Made by a program: the position numbers and the translations under genes. This document shows, in pieces, positions 1-5,796 of a stretch of DNA of 5,833 bases; the stretch's first letter is position 1; each line of letters opens with the position of its first letter. Source of the stretch: CAZVQX01 sp964629735 (GTDB lineage Bacteria; Bacillota_I; Bacilli_A; RF39; UBA660). Under the pieces are notes generated by a model. The model made no database searches, was not told the origin of the DNA, and was given only the letters and a program-made list of their open reading frames with translations. The stretch is from assembly GCA_964629735.1 (NCBI GenBank), contig CAZVQX010000027.1, positions 1 through 5,833 of the forward strand, written 5' to 3'.

Positions 1-1
1 T

Positions 2-133
2 ACAATTGGTTATTTACTACAATTTTTTATGATTTCTTGTGCAATAAGCGGTTTTATAATGAATGTTAATCCCTTCAACCAAGATGGAGTAGAAGAGTAT
101 AAAAAAATCATGAAAAACTTGTTAAAAGGATAA
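2..133 (+). CDS. pgi: Glucose-6-phosphate isomerase, C-terminal fragment (cut by window edge)
   Basis: The first 43 codons in frame 2, ending in TAA at 131-133, encode the tail of phosphoglucose isomerase, the cytosolic glycolytic enzyme interconverting glucose-6-phosphate and fructose-6-phosphate. The visible peptide runs from TIGYLLQFF through CAISGFIMNVNPFNQDGVEEYKK to a short lysine-rich end. The pattern VNPFNQ-x-GVE-x-YKK is the well-known C-terminal signature of bacterial PGI, and the preceding aromatic helix plus small-residue segment also fits. The N-terminal part lies outside the window. It is a housekeeping gene on the same strand as the CRISPR locus, with no functional link to it. 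No convincing terminator follows, so read-through into the tracrRNA region is possible. Identification is by recalled family motif, not by a search. Confidence 0.85.
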   Translation, partial: TIGYLLQFFMISCAISGFIMNVNPFNQDGVEEYKKIMKNLLKG

Positions 134-146
134 TAATAGAAAACTA

Positions 147-175
147 TTGACTAAATCAACATGATTTGGTAATAT
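147..175 (+). promoter_or_regulatory. Promoter of the upstream tracrRNA
   Basis: A -35 box TTGACT (147-152) and a -10 box TAATAT (170-175) are separated by exactly 17 bp, close to the sigma-A consensus. The predicted transcription start is about 181-183, some 16 nt before the anti-repeat. This is the best promoter in the window and its position fits independent transcription of the tracrRNA at 182-273. Confidence 0.75.
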
Positions 176-178
176 AAA

Positions 179-201
179 AGTACGAACGAAAAGTTCGTAC
201 T
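179..201 (+). repeat. 9-bp inverted repeat over the predicted tracrRNA start site
   Basis: AGTACGAAC (179-187) and GTTCGTACT (193-201) are perfect inverted copies around the 5-nt centre GAAAA. The dyad starts 4 bp after the -10 box and covers the predicted start site, a classic operator position. In RNA, most of the stem could form as a 5' hairpin that competes with the first bases of the anti-repeat (198-201). Operator versus RNA hairpin cannot be decided from sequence. Confidence 0.7.
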
Positions 202-273
202 ATACACTAAGATGGTACACATTACTAAAATAAGGCTATGTGTGCCGAAATCGACCCGAAAGGGTCTTTTTTT
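182..273 (+). ncRNA. tracrRNA (upstream copy, tracr1)
   Basis: This is a trans-activating CRISPR RNA: it would pair with the repeat part of pre-crRNA, create the RNase III substrate and anchor the guide in Cas9. The anti-repeat is 198-231. Bases 198-218 pair with repeat positions 32-12 over 21 consecutive pairs, two of them G·U (G211, G215). Bases 223-231 pair with repeat positions 9-1, ending in a G·U. Between these is an internal loop (219-222 against two repeat bases). Downstream come the nexus-like hairpin GGC (234-236)/GCC (244-246) and a terminator hairpin. The segment ACTAAAATAAGGC...GCCG strongly resembles the S. aureus tracrRNA core. Length is about 92 nt from the predicted start. 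It lies between pgi and cas9, on the same strand as the array. Confidence 0.9.
253..273 (+). terminator. Rho-independent terminator of tracr1
   Basis: The stem GACCC (253-257)/GGGTC (262-266) is closed by a GAAA tetraloop and followed by seven T (267-273). It ends tracr1 and would also stop any read-through from pgi before cas9. In the RNA it doubles as the last hairpin of the guide scaffold. Confidence 0.9.
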
Positions 274-291
274 ATTTAAAAATGCGAAAAA

Positions 292-302
292 TGGTATATA
301 AT
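292..302 (+). promoter_or_regulatory. Probable cas9 promoter (-10 region)
   Basis: A consensus -10 hexamer TATAAT lies at 297-302, with an overlapping alternative, TGG plus TATATA, at 292-300. Only weak -35 candidates are visible (for example TTTAAA at 275-280), and they abut the tracr1 T-tract. The start site would be near 309, giving a 5' leader of about 20 nt with the ribosome binding site GAGGTGG at 318-324. As the upstream terminator is strong, cas9 needs its own promoter, which supports this call. Confidence 0.6.
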
Positions 303-328
303 GGAATTATATGTAGAGAGGTGGTAGA

Positions 329-3300
329 ATGAGAAAATACGTTTTAGGACTTGATATAGGAATTGCATCTGTTGGTTGGGGATTAATTGATCAAGATTCA
401 GGAGAAGTAATTGATGCTGGAGTAAGATTGTTCTCGGAAGCGGCAAATGATGGGAATCTTATGCGGCGTACTATGCGTTCGAGCAGAAGAAGAATTAGAA
501 GACGTCGTCATCGTCTAGATAGAATGGCTGATTTACTAGAAAGGATTGGTCTTTTAAAAGATTCAGAATTAAGACCTAATATTATCGATGTGTATGAGTT
601 AAGATGTAAAGGACTACGTGAACAATTAAAACCAGAAGAATTAGTTGCGGCTATTCTTCACCTAACTAAAAGAAGAGGAATAGATTTAGATATTCCTGAA
701 GATGAAGAGTCACTACCAAAAGGTGAGCAATCAACAAAGTCAATTATTCAAAAAAAGAGGGAATTATTAAAAACGCATTATGTATGTGAAGTTCAATTGC
801 AAGAATTAAAAGAAAAAGGCTATGTAAGAGGAATCGAAAATAGGTATAGAATCGAAGATTATAGAAAGGAATTAAAACAATTATTAGACACACAATCTAA
901 ATATTATGATGTTTTAGATGATGATGTTAAGGAAGAAATAATCTCAATTTTCGAATCAAAACGTCATTATTCAGATGGACCGGGAAGTGAGAAAAGTCCA
1001 ACTCCATATGGTCGTTATCGCGAAAATGAAAATGGAGAAATAAAAGAATTCGATCTTATTGAATTAATGCGTGGTAAATGTACTTATTTTCCTGATGAAT
1101 TAAGAGAACCGAAAATGTCATACCTTGCTAATAAATTTAATCTTCTTAATGATTTAAATAACATTAATTATGGTGGACGTTATTTAACAAAAGAAGAAAA
1201 AGAAGAATTATTAAATAATACTTTAAATGTTGGAAAAAATGTAACAGCAAAAATGTTAGAAAAATTATTTGATGCATCAATTGAATTAATATCTGGATAT
1301 CGTCAAAATAAAGATGGTAAGTTTCTAATTACTGAAGTTGGTAATGCTAGTTATTCAGGACTAAAGGTATTATTAGATATTGCAAAAGAATTTAAAATGG
1401 AAGAGATCATTTTAAGTGATTTTGAATTAGTAGACAAAATAATTGAAATTTTAACAAGAGTAAAAGAAGTAAGTAAGAGAATAACTGAAATCAATAAGGT
1501 TGCTAATGAAAAATATCCAAAAGAATTAGTTAAAGCAATTGCAAACGATACAAAAATAAAAGGTTATCATAGTCTGTCACGTAAAGCGATGAATTTAGCA
1601 ATTGATGAAATGATTCACGAACCATTAAATCAAATGCAAGTATTTCATAAATTAGGAATTAAACCTAACAAAAAATACGACTTTAAAGGTCGTAAATACA
1701 TTCCTGTTGATGTTAATGATGATGAAGTAATCTCACCAATTGCAAAAAGATCACAACGTGAAACTTTTAAAGTATTAAATGCTATTATTAAAAAATACGG
1801 TTTTCCAAGTGATATTGTTGTTGAAATGGCTCGTGAGAAAAATAGTAAGGAACAAAAAAAGTTTTTAGATGAACTTCAAAAGAAAAATGAAAAATTGAAT
1901 GAAGAAGTTAAAAGATTAATAGGGGATTCGAAAAGAACAAGAGGATTACATTCCAAAATAAGATTATATCTTGAACAAGATGGAATCTGTGCTTATACTC
2001 TAGAACCTATTAATTTTGAATTGTTAATTAAAGATCCAACAGCTTATGAAATTGATCATATAATTCCGATTTCGGTTTCACTTGATGACTCAAATCACAA
2101 TAAGGTGCTTGTAACATATGATGCAAACCAACATAAGGGACAAAATACACCTTATATGTATTTTAAATCTGGAACAGCAAAGAAATCTTTTGAAGAATTC
2201 AAGTCTTTTGTTTTAGATTTATATAATCGCAAACAAATTTCATGGCAAAAGAAAAATAATTTACTGTTTACCGAAGATATAAATAAAGAAGATGTACGTC
2301 TTGGTTTTGTTGGGCGAAATCTATCTGATACGAGATATGCAATGCGTGTATTCTATCAAACTATTAAATCATTTATTGAAGATAATGAAATTGACGCAAG
2401 AGTACACTCAGTAAAAGGAACGTTCACAAGTATCTTCAGAAAAAAAATAAAACTTGATAAAGACCGTGAGGAATCACATGAACACCATGCAATAGACGCG
2501 TTAATTGTAGCAGCACTTAAAAAATTAAATGCCTTTAATAAATTATCAACTGTATCTGAACTATCAACTTATGACGATTACCTTGTGGATGCAAAAACGG
2601 GAGAAGTATTAAATATTACTGATGATGATGTTTTATCAGATTCATTCTTTAACTTTTTACATAAAGTTATAAGCAGTGATTTGAAAGTTAAATATTCACA
2701 TAAAGTTGATAGAAAAGCAAATCGAGAAATTGCTAATCAAACAATTTATGGAACAAGAAAAGACAAAGATGGTAACTTGGTGGAATTAAAACGAATTAAT
2801 ATTTATGATGATAAAGGTGGAAAAGACTTAAAGAAAATAATACTAGAAACTCCAGAAAAACTTTATATGTATCATTATGATAAAAAAACATTTGAATTAT
2901 TACTTAATATAGTAAATGAATACAAAGAAGAACAAAATCCATTTAAGAAGTATTATGAAGGTCATGGCTACATTAGAAAACCTGCTAAAAATGGTAATGG
3001 TCCAATTATTAAAACAATAAAATTACAAGGTAATAAAATTAATAATTATATTCCACTTGGTCATAAGTATGATGTAGAGCCAGAGAAAGTAGTTCTTCAA
3101 TCTCTTAAACCATATCGTGTTGATATTTATTATGATGGAAATAGTTATAAGTTTATAACTGTTACTCAAGAAATGTGCAAATTTACGGATAATGAATTAA
3201 TTATAGATCTCAATAAATATAATGTAGCTAAAGAAAATAAAAAAATTACAGAAGATTACAAATTCCAGTTCTCACTATATAATGGAAATGTATTAGAAAT

Positions 3301-3520
3301 AACTAAGGATAATGAGCTAGAAAAATTAGTTTATATAAGTGCAAAAACAGCAACAGAACTAGAATTTAAACCAATAAATAGACCACGTAAACAAGGAGAA
3401 AGAATAGTAGTTGGTATTAACAAAAAGATAAATAAATTAAGAAAAATAGAAGTAGATGTCTTGGGTAATGAATATCCTGTTACTTCTGAGAAGTTTACTG
3501 ATAAAATAAGTTTATACTAA
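329..3520 (+). CDS. cas9: Type II-A RNA-guided endonuclease Cas9 (compact, SaCas9-like)
   Basis: Cas9 binds the crRNA:tracrRNA duplex and cuts matching DNA beside a PAM. At 1063 aa it is a compact form, close to S. aureus Cas9 (1053 aa). Rough domain order: RuvC-I with LDIGIASVGWG and catalytic D9; arginine-rich bridge helix about 46-66; recognition lobe about 70-430; RuvC-II with VVEMAREKN and E499; HNH with YEIDHIIP (D576, H577) and N600; RuvC-III with HHAIDAL (H720, D723); then WED and PAM-interacting domains. Stretches such as SHKVDRK..NRE, KDNG-like loops and SLKPYR align by eye with SaCas9. All nuclease residues are present, so it should be active. The ATG at 329 is chosen because GAGGTGG (318-324) precedes it and RuvC-I starts at residue 4. 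Its last codons overlap the second anti-repeat. Confidence 0.98.
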   Translation: MRKYVLGLDIGIASVGWGLIDQDSGEVIDAGVRLFSEAANDGNLMRRTMRSSRRRIRRRRHRLDRMADLLERIGLLKDSELRPNIIDVYELRCKGLREQLKPEELVAAILHLTKRRGIDLDIPEDEESLPKGEQSTKSIIQKKRELLKTHYVCEVQLQELKEKGYVRGIENRYRIEDYRKELKQLLDTQSKYYDVLDDDVKEEIISIFESKRHYSDGPGSEKSPTPYGRYRENENGEIKEFDLIELMRGKCTYFPDELREPKMSYLANKFNLLNDLNNINYGGRYLTKEEKEELLNNTLNVGKNVTAKMLEKLFDASIELISGYRQNKDGKFLITEVGNASYSGLKVLLDIAKEFKMEEIILSDFELVDKIIEILTRVKEVSKRITEINKVANEKYPKELVKAIANDTKIKGYHSLSRKAMNLAIDEMIHEPLNQMQVFHKLGIKPNKKYDFKGRKYIPVDVNDDEVISPIAKRSQRETFKVLNAIIKKYGFPSDIVVEMAREKNSKEQKKFLDELQKKNEKLNEEVKRLIGDSKRTRGLHSKIRLYLEQDGICAYTLEPINFELLIKDPTAYEIDHIIPISVSLDDSNHNKVLVTYDANQHKGQNTPYMYFKSGTAKKSFEEFKSFVLDLYNRKQISWQKKNNLLFTEDINKEDVRLGFVGRNLSDTRYAMRVFYQTIKSFIEDNEIDARVHSVKGTFTSIFRKKIKLDKDREESHEHHAIDALIVAALKKLNAFNKLSTVSELSTYDDYLVDAKTGEVLNITDDDVLSDSFFNFLHKVISSDLKVKYSHKVDRKANREIANQTIYGTRKDKDGNLVELKRINIYDDKGGKDLKKIILETPEKLYMYHYDKKTFELLLNIVNEYKEEQNPFKKYYEGHGYIRKPAKNGNGPIIKTIKLQGNKINNYIPLGHKYDVEPEKVVLQSLKPYRVDIYYDGNSYKFITVTQEMCKFTDNELIIDLNKYNVAKENKKITEDYKFQFSLYNGNVLEITKDNELEKLVYISAKTATELEFKPINRPRKQGERIVVGINKKINKLRKIEVDVLGNEYPVTSEKFTDKISLY
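3499..3507 (+). promoter_or_regulatory. Possible extended -10 promoter inside the cas9 3' end
   Basis: TGA followed by TAAAAT (TG at 3499-3500, hexamer 3502-3507) fits an extended -10 element. No good -35 is seen; TTACTT at 3480-3485 with 16 bp spacing is the nearest. The start would fall at about 3513-3515, right at the beginning of the second anti-repeat. AT-rich coding sequence often produces such matches by chance, so support comes mainly from this position. Confidence 0.4.
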
Positions 3521-3584
3521 AATGATAATTTACTAAAATAAGGTTTTATGCCGTATTCGCCCCCCGAGGGGGCTTTTCTTTTTT
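3514..3584 (+). ncRNA. Second tracrRNA-like element between cas9 and cas1 (tracr2)
   Basis: Bases 3516-3527 are a perfect 12-nt complement of repeat positions 24-13. After a symmetric 3-nt internal loop (3528-3530), bases 3531-3539 pair with repeat positions 9-1, the last as G·U. Next comes AAGG and a nexus-like hairpin GGU (3542-3544)/GCC (3550-3552, with a G·U), then a linker and a strong terminator hairpin. TTACTAAAATAAGG (3530-3543) is identical to 222-235 in tracr1, while the rest differs, so this is a diverged paralogue and not an assembly repeat. AUGCCGU also resembles the S. aureus tracrRNA nexus. It could be transcribed from the internal promoter (about 67-70 nt) or released from the cas9 mRNA 3' end. 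The anti-repeat overlaps the cas9 stop codon (3518-3520). Confidence 0.8.
3559..3584 (+). terminator. Rho-independent terminator between cas9 and cas1
   Basis: GCCCCC (3559-3564) pairs with GGGGGC (3568-3573) around a short CGA loop, followed by the T-rich run 3574-3584 (TTTTC then six T). This very GC-rich stem stands out in AT-rich surroundings. It would end both the cas9 mRNA and tracr2, leaving cas1-cas2-csn2 dependent on read-through or on an unseen promoter. Confidence 0.85.
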
Positions 3585-3586
3585 CT

Positions 3587-4492
3587 ATGAGTTGGCGAAT
3601 AGTAAATATTGAACAATCACATAAACTTTCTTTATATTTAGATAATCTAAAAGTAGAGATAAACGATGAAAGTATTGTTATTCCACTTTCAGATGTTGAT
3701 GTCCTATTAATTGATAATGCTTATACTCTTCTTGGTACACAATTATTAACTAAGTGTATTGAGTATAAAATATTAGTAATTATATGTGATACATCTCATT
3801 TACTAAAAGCACTTTTACTTGATTTATATAGTAATCATTTTAAATCTTTTGATATTCAGCTAAAACAACAAGAATGGGATAAATTTTCAAAAGAATATTT
3901 ATGGCAACAAATTGTGAAAACTAAAATTATTAATCAAGCTAAAATATTAAGAAAAAATACTAATGAACTGGATACTGTTAATCGAATGTTTGAGTTAGCA
4001 GATGAAGTAGAACTAGGTGACTCAACCAATCGAGAAGGAATTGCCGCTAAAATGTATTTTCGTGCTTTGTTTGGTTCGAATTTTATGAGGTTTAATGATG
4101 ATCCAATTAATCATGCTTTAAATTATGGATATACAATTATTCGGGCTGCGATTGCTCGAACAATTGTAGCAAAAGGATTAAATCCCTTATTTGGTATTCA
4201 TCACATTGGAGTATACAACAATTTTAATTTAGCAGATGACATAATCGAACCATTTCGCCCAATAGTAGATAATTATGCTTATCAAAATATGGTAGGTGAA
4301 GATGCTTTTACTAGAAATAATCGCTTAGAATTACTTGAATTGTTGCAATCATATATCAAAATTGATGGAAAATATCAAACAGTTAGTAATGCAATTGATA
4401 TTTATGTTTCATCAATAATCAAATACTTTGAAACTGGAGATATCGAAGTAGTAAAACATCCTGAGTCGATAACAAAGAAGAAAAATGAGTAA
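3587..4492 (+). CDS. cas1: CRISPR adaptation integrase Cas1
   Basis: Cas1 forms the integrase complex with Cas2 that inserts protospacers at the leader end of the array. The 301-aa product starts MSWRIVNIEQ, typical of type II-A Cas1, has a beta-rich N-terminal half (about 1-75) and a helical catalytic domain. Metal-binding residues visible are E150 in NREG, H205/H206 in GIHHIG and E221 in LADDIIEPFRP. The ATG at 3587 is chosen over an in-frame ATG at 3548. The extra 13 residues would translate the terminator hairpin and lack homology to Cas1 starts. No normal Shine-Dalgarno lies before 3587: the only purine run, GAGGGGG (3566-3572), is 14 nt away and buried in the hairpin. The stop overlaps cas2. 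Confidence 0.96.
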   Translation: MSWRIVNIEQSHKLSLYLDNLKVEINDESIVIPLSDVDVLLIDNAYTLLGTQLLTKCIEYKILVIICDTSHLLKALLLDLYSNHFKSFDIQLKQQEWDKFSKEYLWQQIVKTKIINQAKILRKNTNELDTVNRMFELADEVELGDSTNREGIAAKMYFRALFGSNFMRFNDDPINHALNYGYTIIRAAIARTIVAKGLNPLFGIHHIGVYNNFNLADDIIEPFRPIVDNYAYQNMVGEDAFTRNNRLELLELLQSYIKIDGKYQTVSNAIDIYVSSIIKYFETGDIEVVKHPESITKKKNE

Positions 4493-4811
4493 TTATCGAT
4501 TTATGAGGTTACTTCTATTCTTTGATTTACCAGTTCATGATATTGATGAAATAAGAAAATATACTAGGTTTAGAAAATATTTAATTAAAAATGGTTATTT
4601 TATGTTGCAATACTCAGTATATTGCAAAATTTTTCCCAATAAAAAAGCCTTAGAACAACATATAACACAATTAAATAAAAACTTACCTAAAAAGGGTTCT
4701 ATTAGGATCTTAGCAATCACGGAAAAACAGTATGGTAACATGCAAGTTTTAGTAGGTGGGAAAACAAATGAAGAAATTCATCTATTAAAACAAACTATTA
4801 TTAATTTATGA
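4485..4811 (+). CDS. cas2: CRISPR adaptation protein Cas2
   Basis: Cas2 is the dimeric core that bridges two Cas1 dimers in the spacer integration complex. At 108 aa it has normal length and a ferredoxin-like pattern: first strand MRLLLFFDLP with the conserved D14, helix region RKYTRFRKYLIKNGY, the strand LQYSVYCKIF, then RILAITEKQYGNMQVLVG. The start lies 8 nt inside cas1, so translation is probably coupled to cas1. The upstream Shine-Dalgarno (GAAG near 4477) is weak, which fits coupling. The TGA stop overlaps the ATGA at 4808-4811. Its use as a stop shows that the standard code is used. Confidence 0.97.
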   Translation: MSNYRFMRLLLFFDLPVHDIDEIRKYTRFRKYLIKNGYFMLQYSVYCKIFPNKKALEQHITQLNKNLPKKGSIRILAITEKQYGNMQVLVGGKTNEEIHLLKQTIINL

Positions 4812-4815
4812 AATT

Positions 4816-4822
4816 GGGAGGT
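4816..4822 (+). promoter_or_regulatory. Ribosome binding site deciding the csn2 start
   Basis: GGGAGGT is the strongest Shine-Dalgarno in the cas1-cas2-csn2 operon. It sits 3-4 nt before ATG 4826 and lies downstream of the alternative ATG at 4808, so it supports initiation at 4826. Confidence 0.75.
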
Positions 4823-4825
4823 ATT

Positions 4826-5761
4826 ATGAAGAATGTATTAACTATTAAAACCATCAATAATATAAATGAAATTGTTGTTGGGAAAACATCTTATATTGTT
4901 GGAGATGACAATGAATTGTCTGATAAAATATTTACAATTTTAGAAAGATATATTTCAAAAACAAAACAATGTGAATATGAACAAGAAAATAATTATGAAG
5001 TATATCTGAATGAATCAAGATTAAATCCTACGGATATGGAGGTATATAGAATAGATCTAAATCTTGGACTTGAAAACATTATAAAGTTAAAAAGTAATAC
5101 TTTATTATTAAATTCATTAGAAGAAAAAACATTAGATATTTCACGAAATGATACTATTAATACAATCAATTCTTTAATAGATATTTATAATAGTGAAAAT
5201 AACATTAATGAATTTTGTGAAATGATATCAACAGATGAAATAAAATTTAATTTAAAAATACCTTTTTTAGATAACAAAGGTATTGTAAAGATGTATGAAT
5301 TAGAAACGACTTTTAATGGATATTCAGTAGATTACTCTCTAATTCCAAATTTATTAAAATATAAATTATTAATAACCATTTTTTCTGAAATTAAAAATCA
5401 CAAGACAAAAATATTACTAATTGATTTTCCAGAAAATAATCTTAACTATGATGATTGTAATGAACTCATGAAATTTATCTCTGATAAAGACTTAATTACA
5501 ATTATAAGAACTAATAGTGATATTATTTTAGATAATTGTAATGATTTATTTGATATTAATATCAGTCATAAACAAAAAATAGTTAACTTTATTAATAAAA
5601 CAGCTATCTTAGAAGAAATAAAAATGTCTCTACCTTATATAGCTGAACACAATTTAATAGAAAAAGAAGTGTTAGAAGTATTAAAAGGTAATATTTTTAA
5701 TTTAAAATCTGCTGAAATAAAGGAAGAATATGTGAAGATTATAAAAGTATTTTTGGAATAA
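4826..5761 (+). CDS. csn2: Csn2-type adaptation protein, long variant
   Basis: This 311-aa protein occupies the position of csn2, after cas2 and before the array. Csn2 proteins form ring-shaped tetramers that bind DNA ends and are needed for spacer acquisition in type II-A. The usual form is about 220 aa; long versions are known from loci with compact Cas9, such as S. thermophilus CRISPR1. Visible are an N-terminal strand and turn, YIVGDDNELSDKIF (about 23-36), where ATPases of this fold carry a P-loop but no GxxxxGK is present. KTKILLIDFPENNLNYDD (193-210) resembles the hhhhD strand and following helix of Csn2, and an Asn/Asp-rich helical C-terminus follows. ATG 4826 is preferred for its ribosome binding site; ATG 4808 would add six residues and overlap cas2. 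Assignment rests largely on context and weak similarity. Confidence 0.8.
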   Translation: MKNVLTIKTINNINEIVVGKTSYIVGDDNELSDKIFTILERYISKTKQCEYEQENNYEVYLNESRLNPTDMEVYRIDLNLGLENIIKLKSNTLLLNSLEEKTLDISRNDTINTINSLIDIYNSENNINEFCEMISTDEIKFNLKIPFLDNKGIVKMYELETTFNGYSVDYSLIPNLLKYKLLITIFSEIKNHKTKILLIDFPENNLNYDDCNELMKFISDKDLITIIRTNSDIILDNCNDLFDINISHKQKIVNFINKTAILEEIKMSLPYIAEHNLIEKEVLEVLKGNIFNLKSAEIKEEYVKIIKVFLE

Positions 5762-5796
5762 AAAATTAAAGTTTCTGTCTTAAACTTGAATTTAAG
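5762..5796 (+). promoter_or_regulatory. CRISPR leader (short)
   Basis: Only 35 bp separate csn2 from the first repeat. The leader ends ATTTAAG (5790-5796), one base from the ATTTGAG leader-anchoring motif known to direct Cas1-Cas2 integration in streptococcal type II-A loci. It also has a 6-bp inverted repeat AAGTTT (5769-5774)/AAACTT (5782-5787) with a 7-nt loop. No convincing array promoter is visible in it, so array transcription may start within csn2, run on from the operon, or start in the repeat. Confidence 0.7.

Noticed and set aside
51..73. GTTTTATAATG as a degenerate repeat that could make tracr1 a self-guiding long tracrRNA like tracr-L of S. pyogenes
   Set aside because: It lies in the conserved pgi coding region upstream of the tracr1 promoter and its match to the repeat ends after six bases. 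No spacer-like match to the cas9 promoter was found by eye.
135..148. AATAG/CTATT hairpin as pgi terminator
   Set aside because: The stem is five mostly A-T pairs with no T-run after it, and it overlaps the tracr1 -35 box.
341..347. GTTTTAG resembling a repeat start near the cas9 start codon (also at 2210-2216)
   Set aside because: Only seven bases match, both lie in conserved or ordinary cas9 codons, and no further repeat sequence follows.
3548..3586. Upstream in-frame ATG as start of Cas1 (13 extra residues)
   Set aside because: These codons lie in the tracr2 nexus and terminator hairpin, have no ribosome binding site, and encode residues unlike any Cas1 start. MSWR at 3587 fits the family.
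4485..4811. Mycoplasma-type genetic code (TGA = Trp), suggested by low GC and the compact Cas9
   Set aside because: cas2 ends in TGA at the expected family length and the tryptophans checked are TGG, so TGA is a stop here.
4808..4825. Upstream ATG overlapping the cas2 stop as csn2 start
   Set aside because: ATGA coupling is possible, but the strong GGGAGGT lies downstream of it and directly serves ATG 4826. Kept as the less likely alternative.
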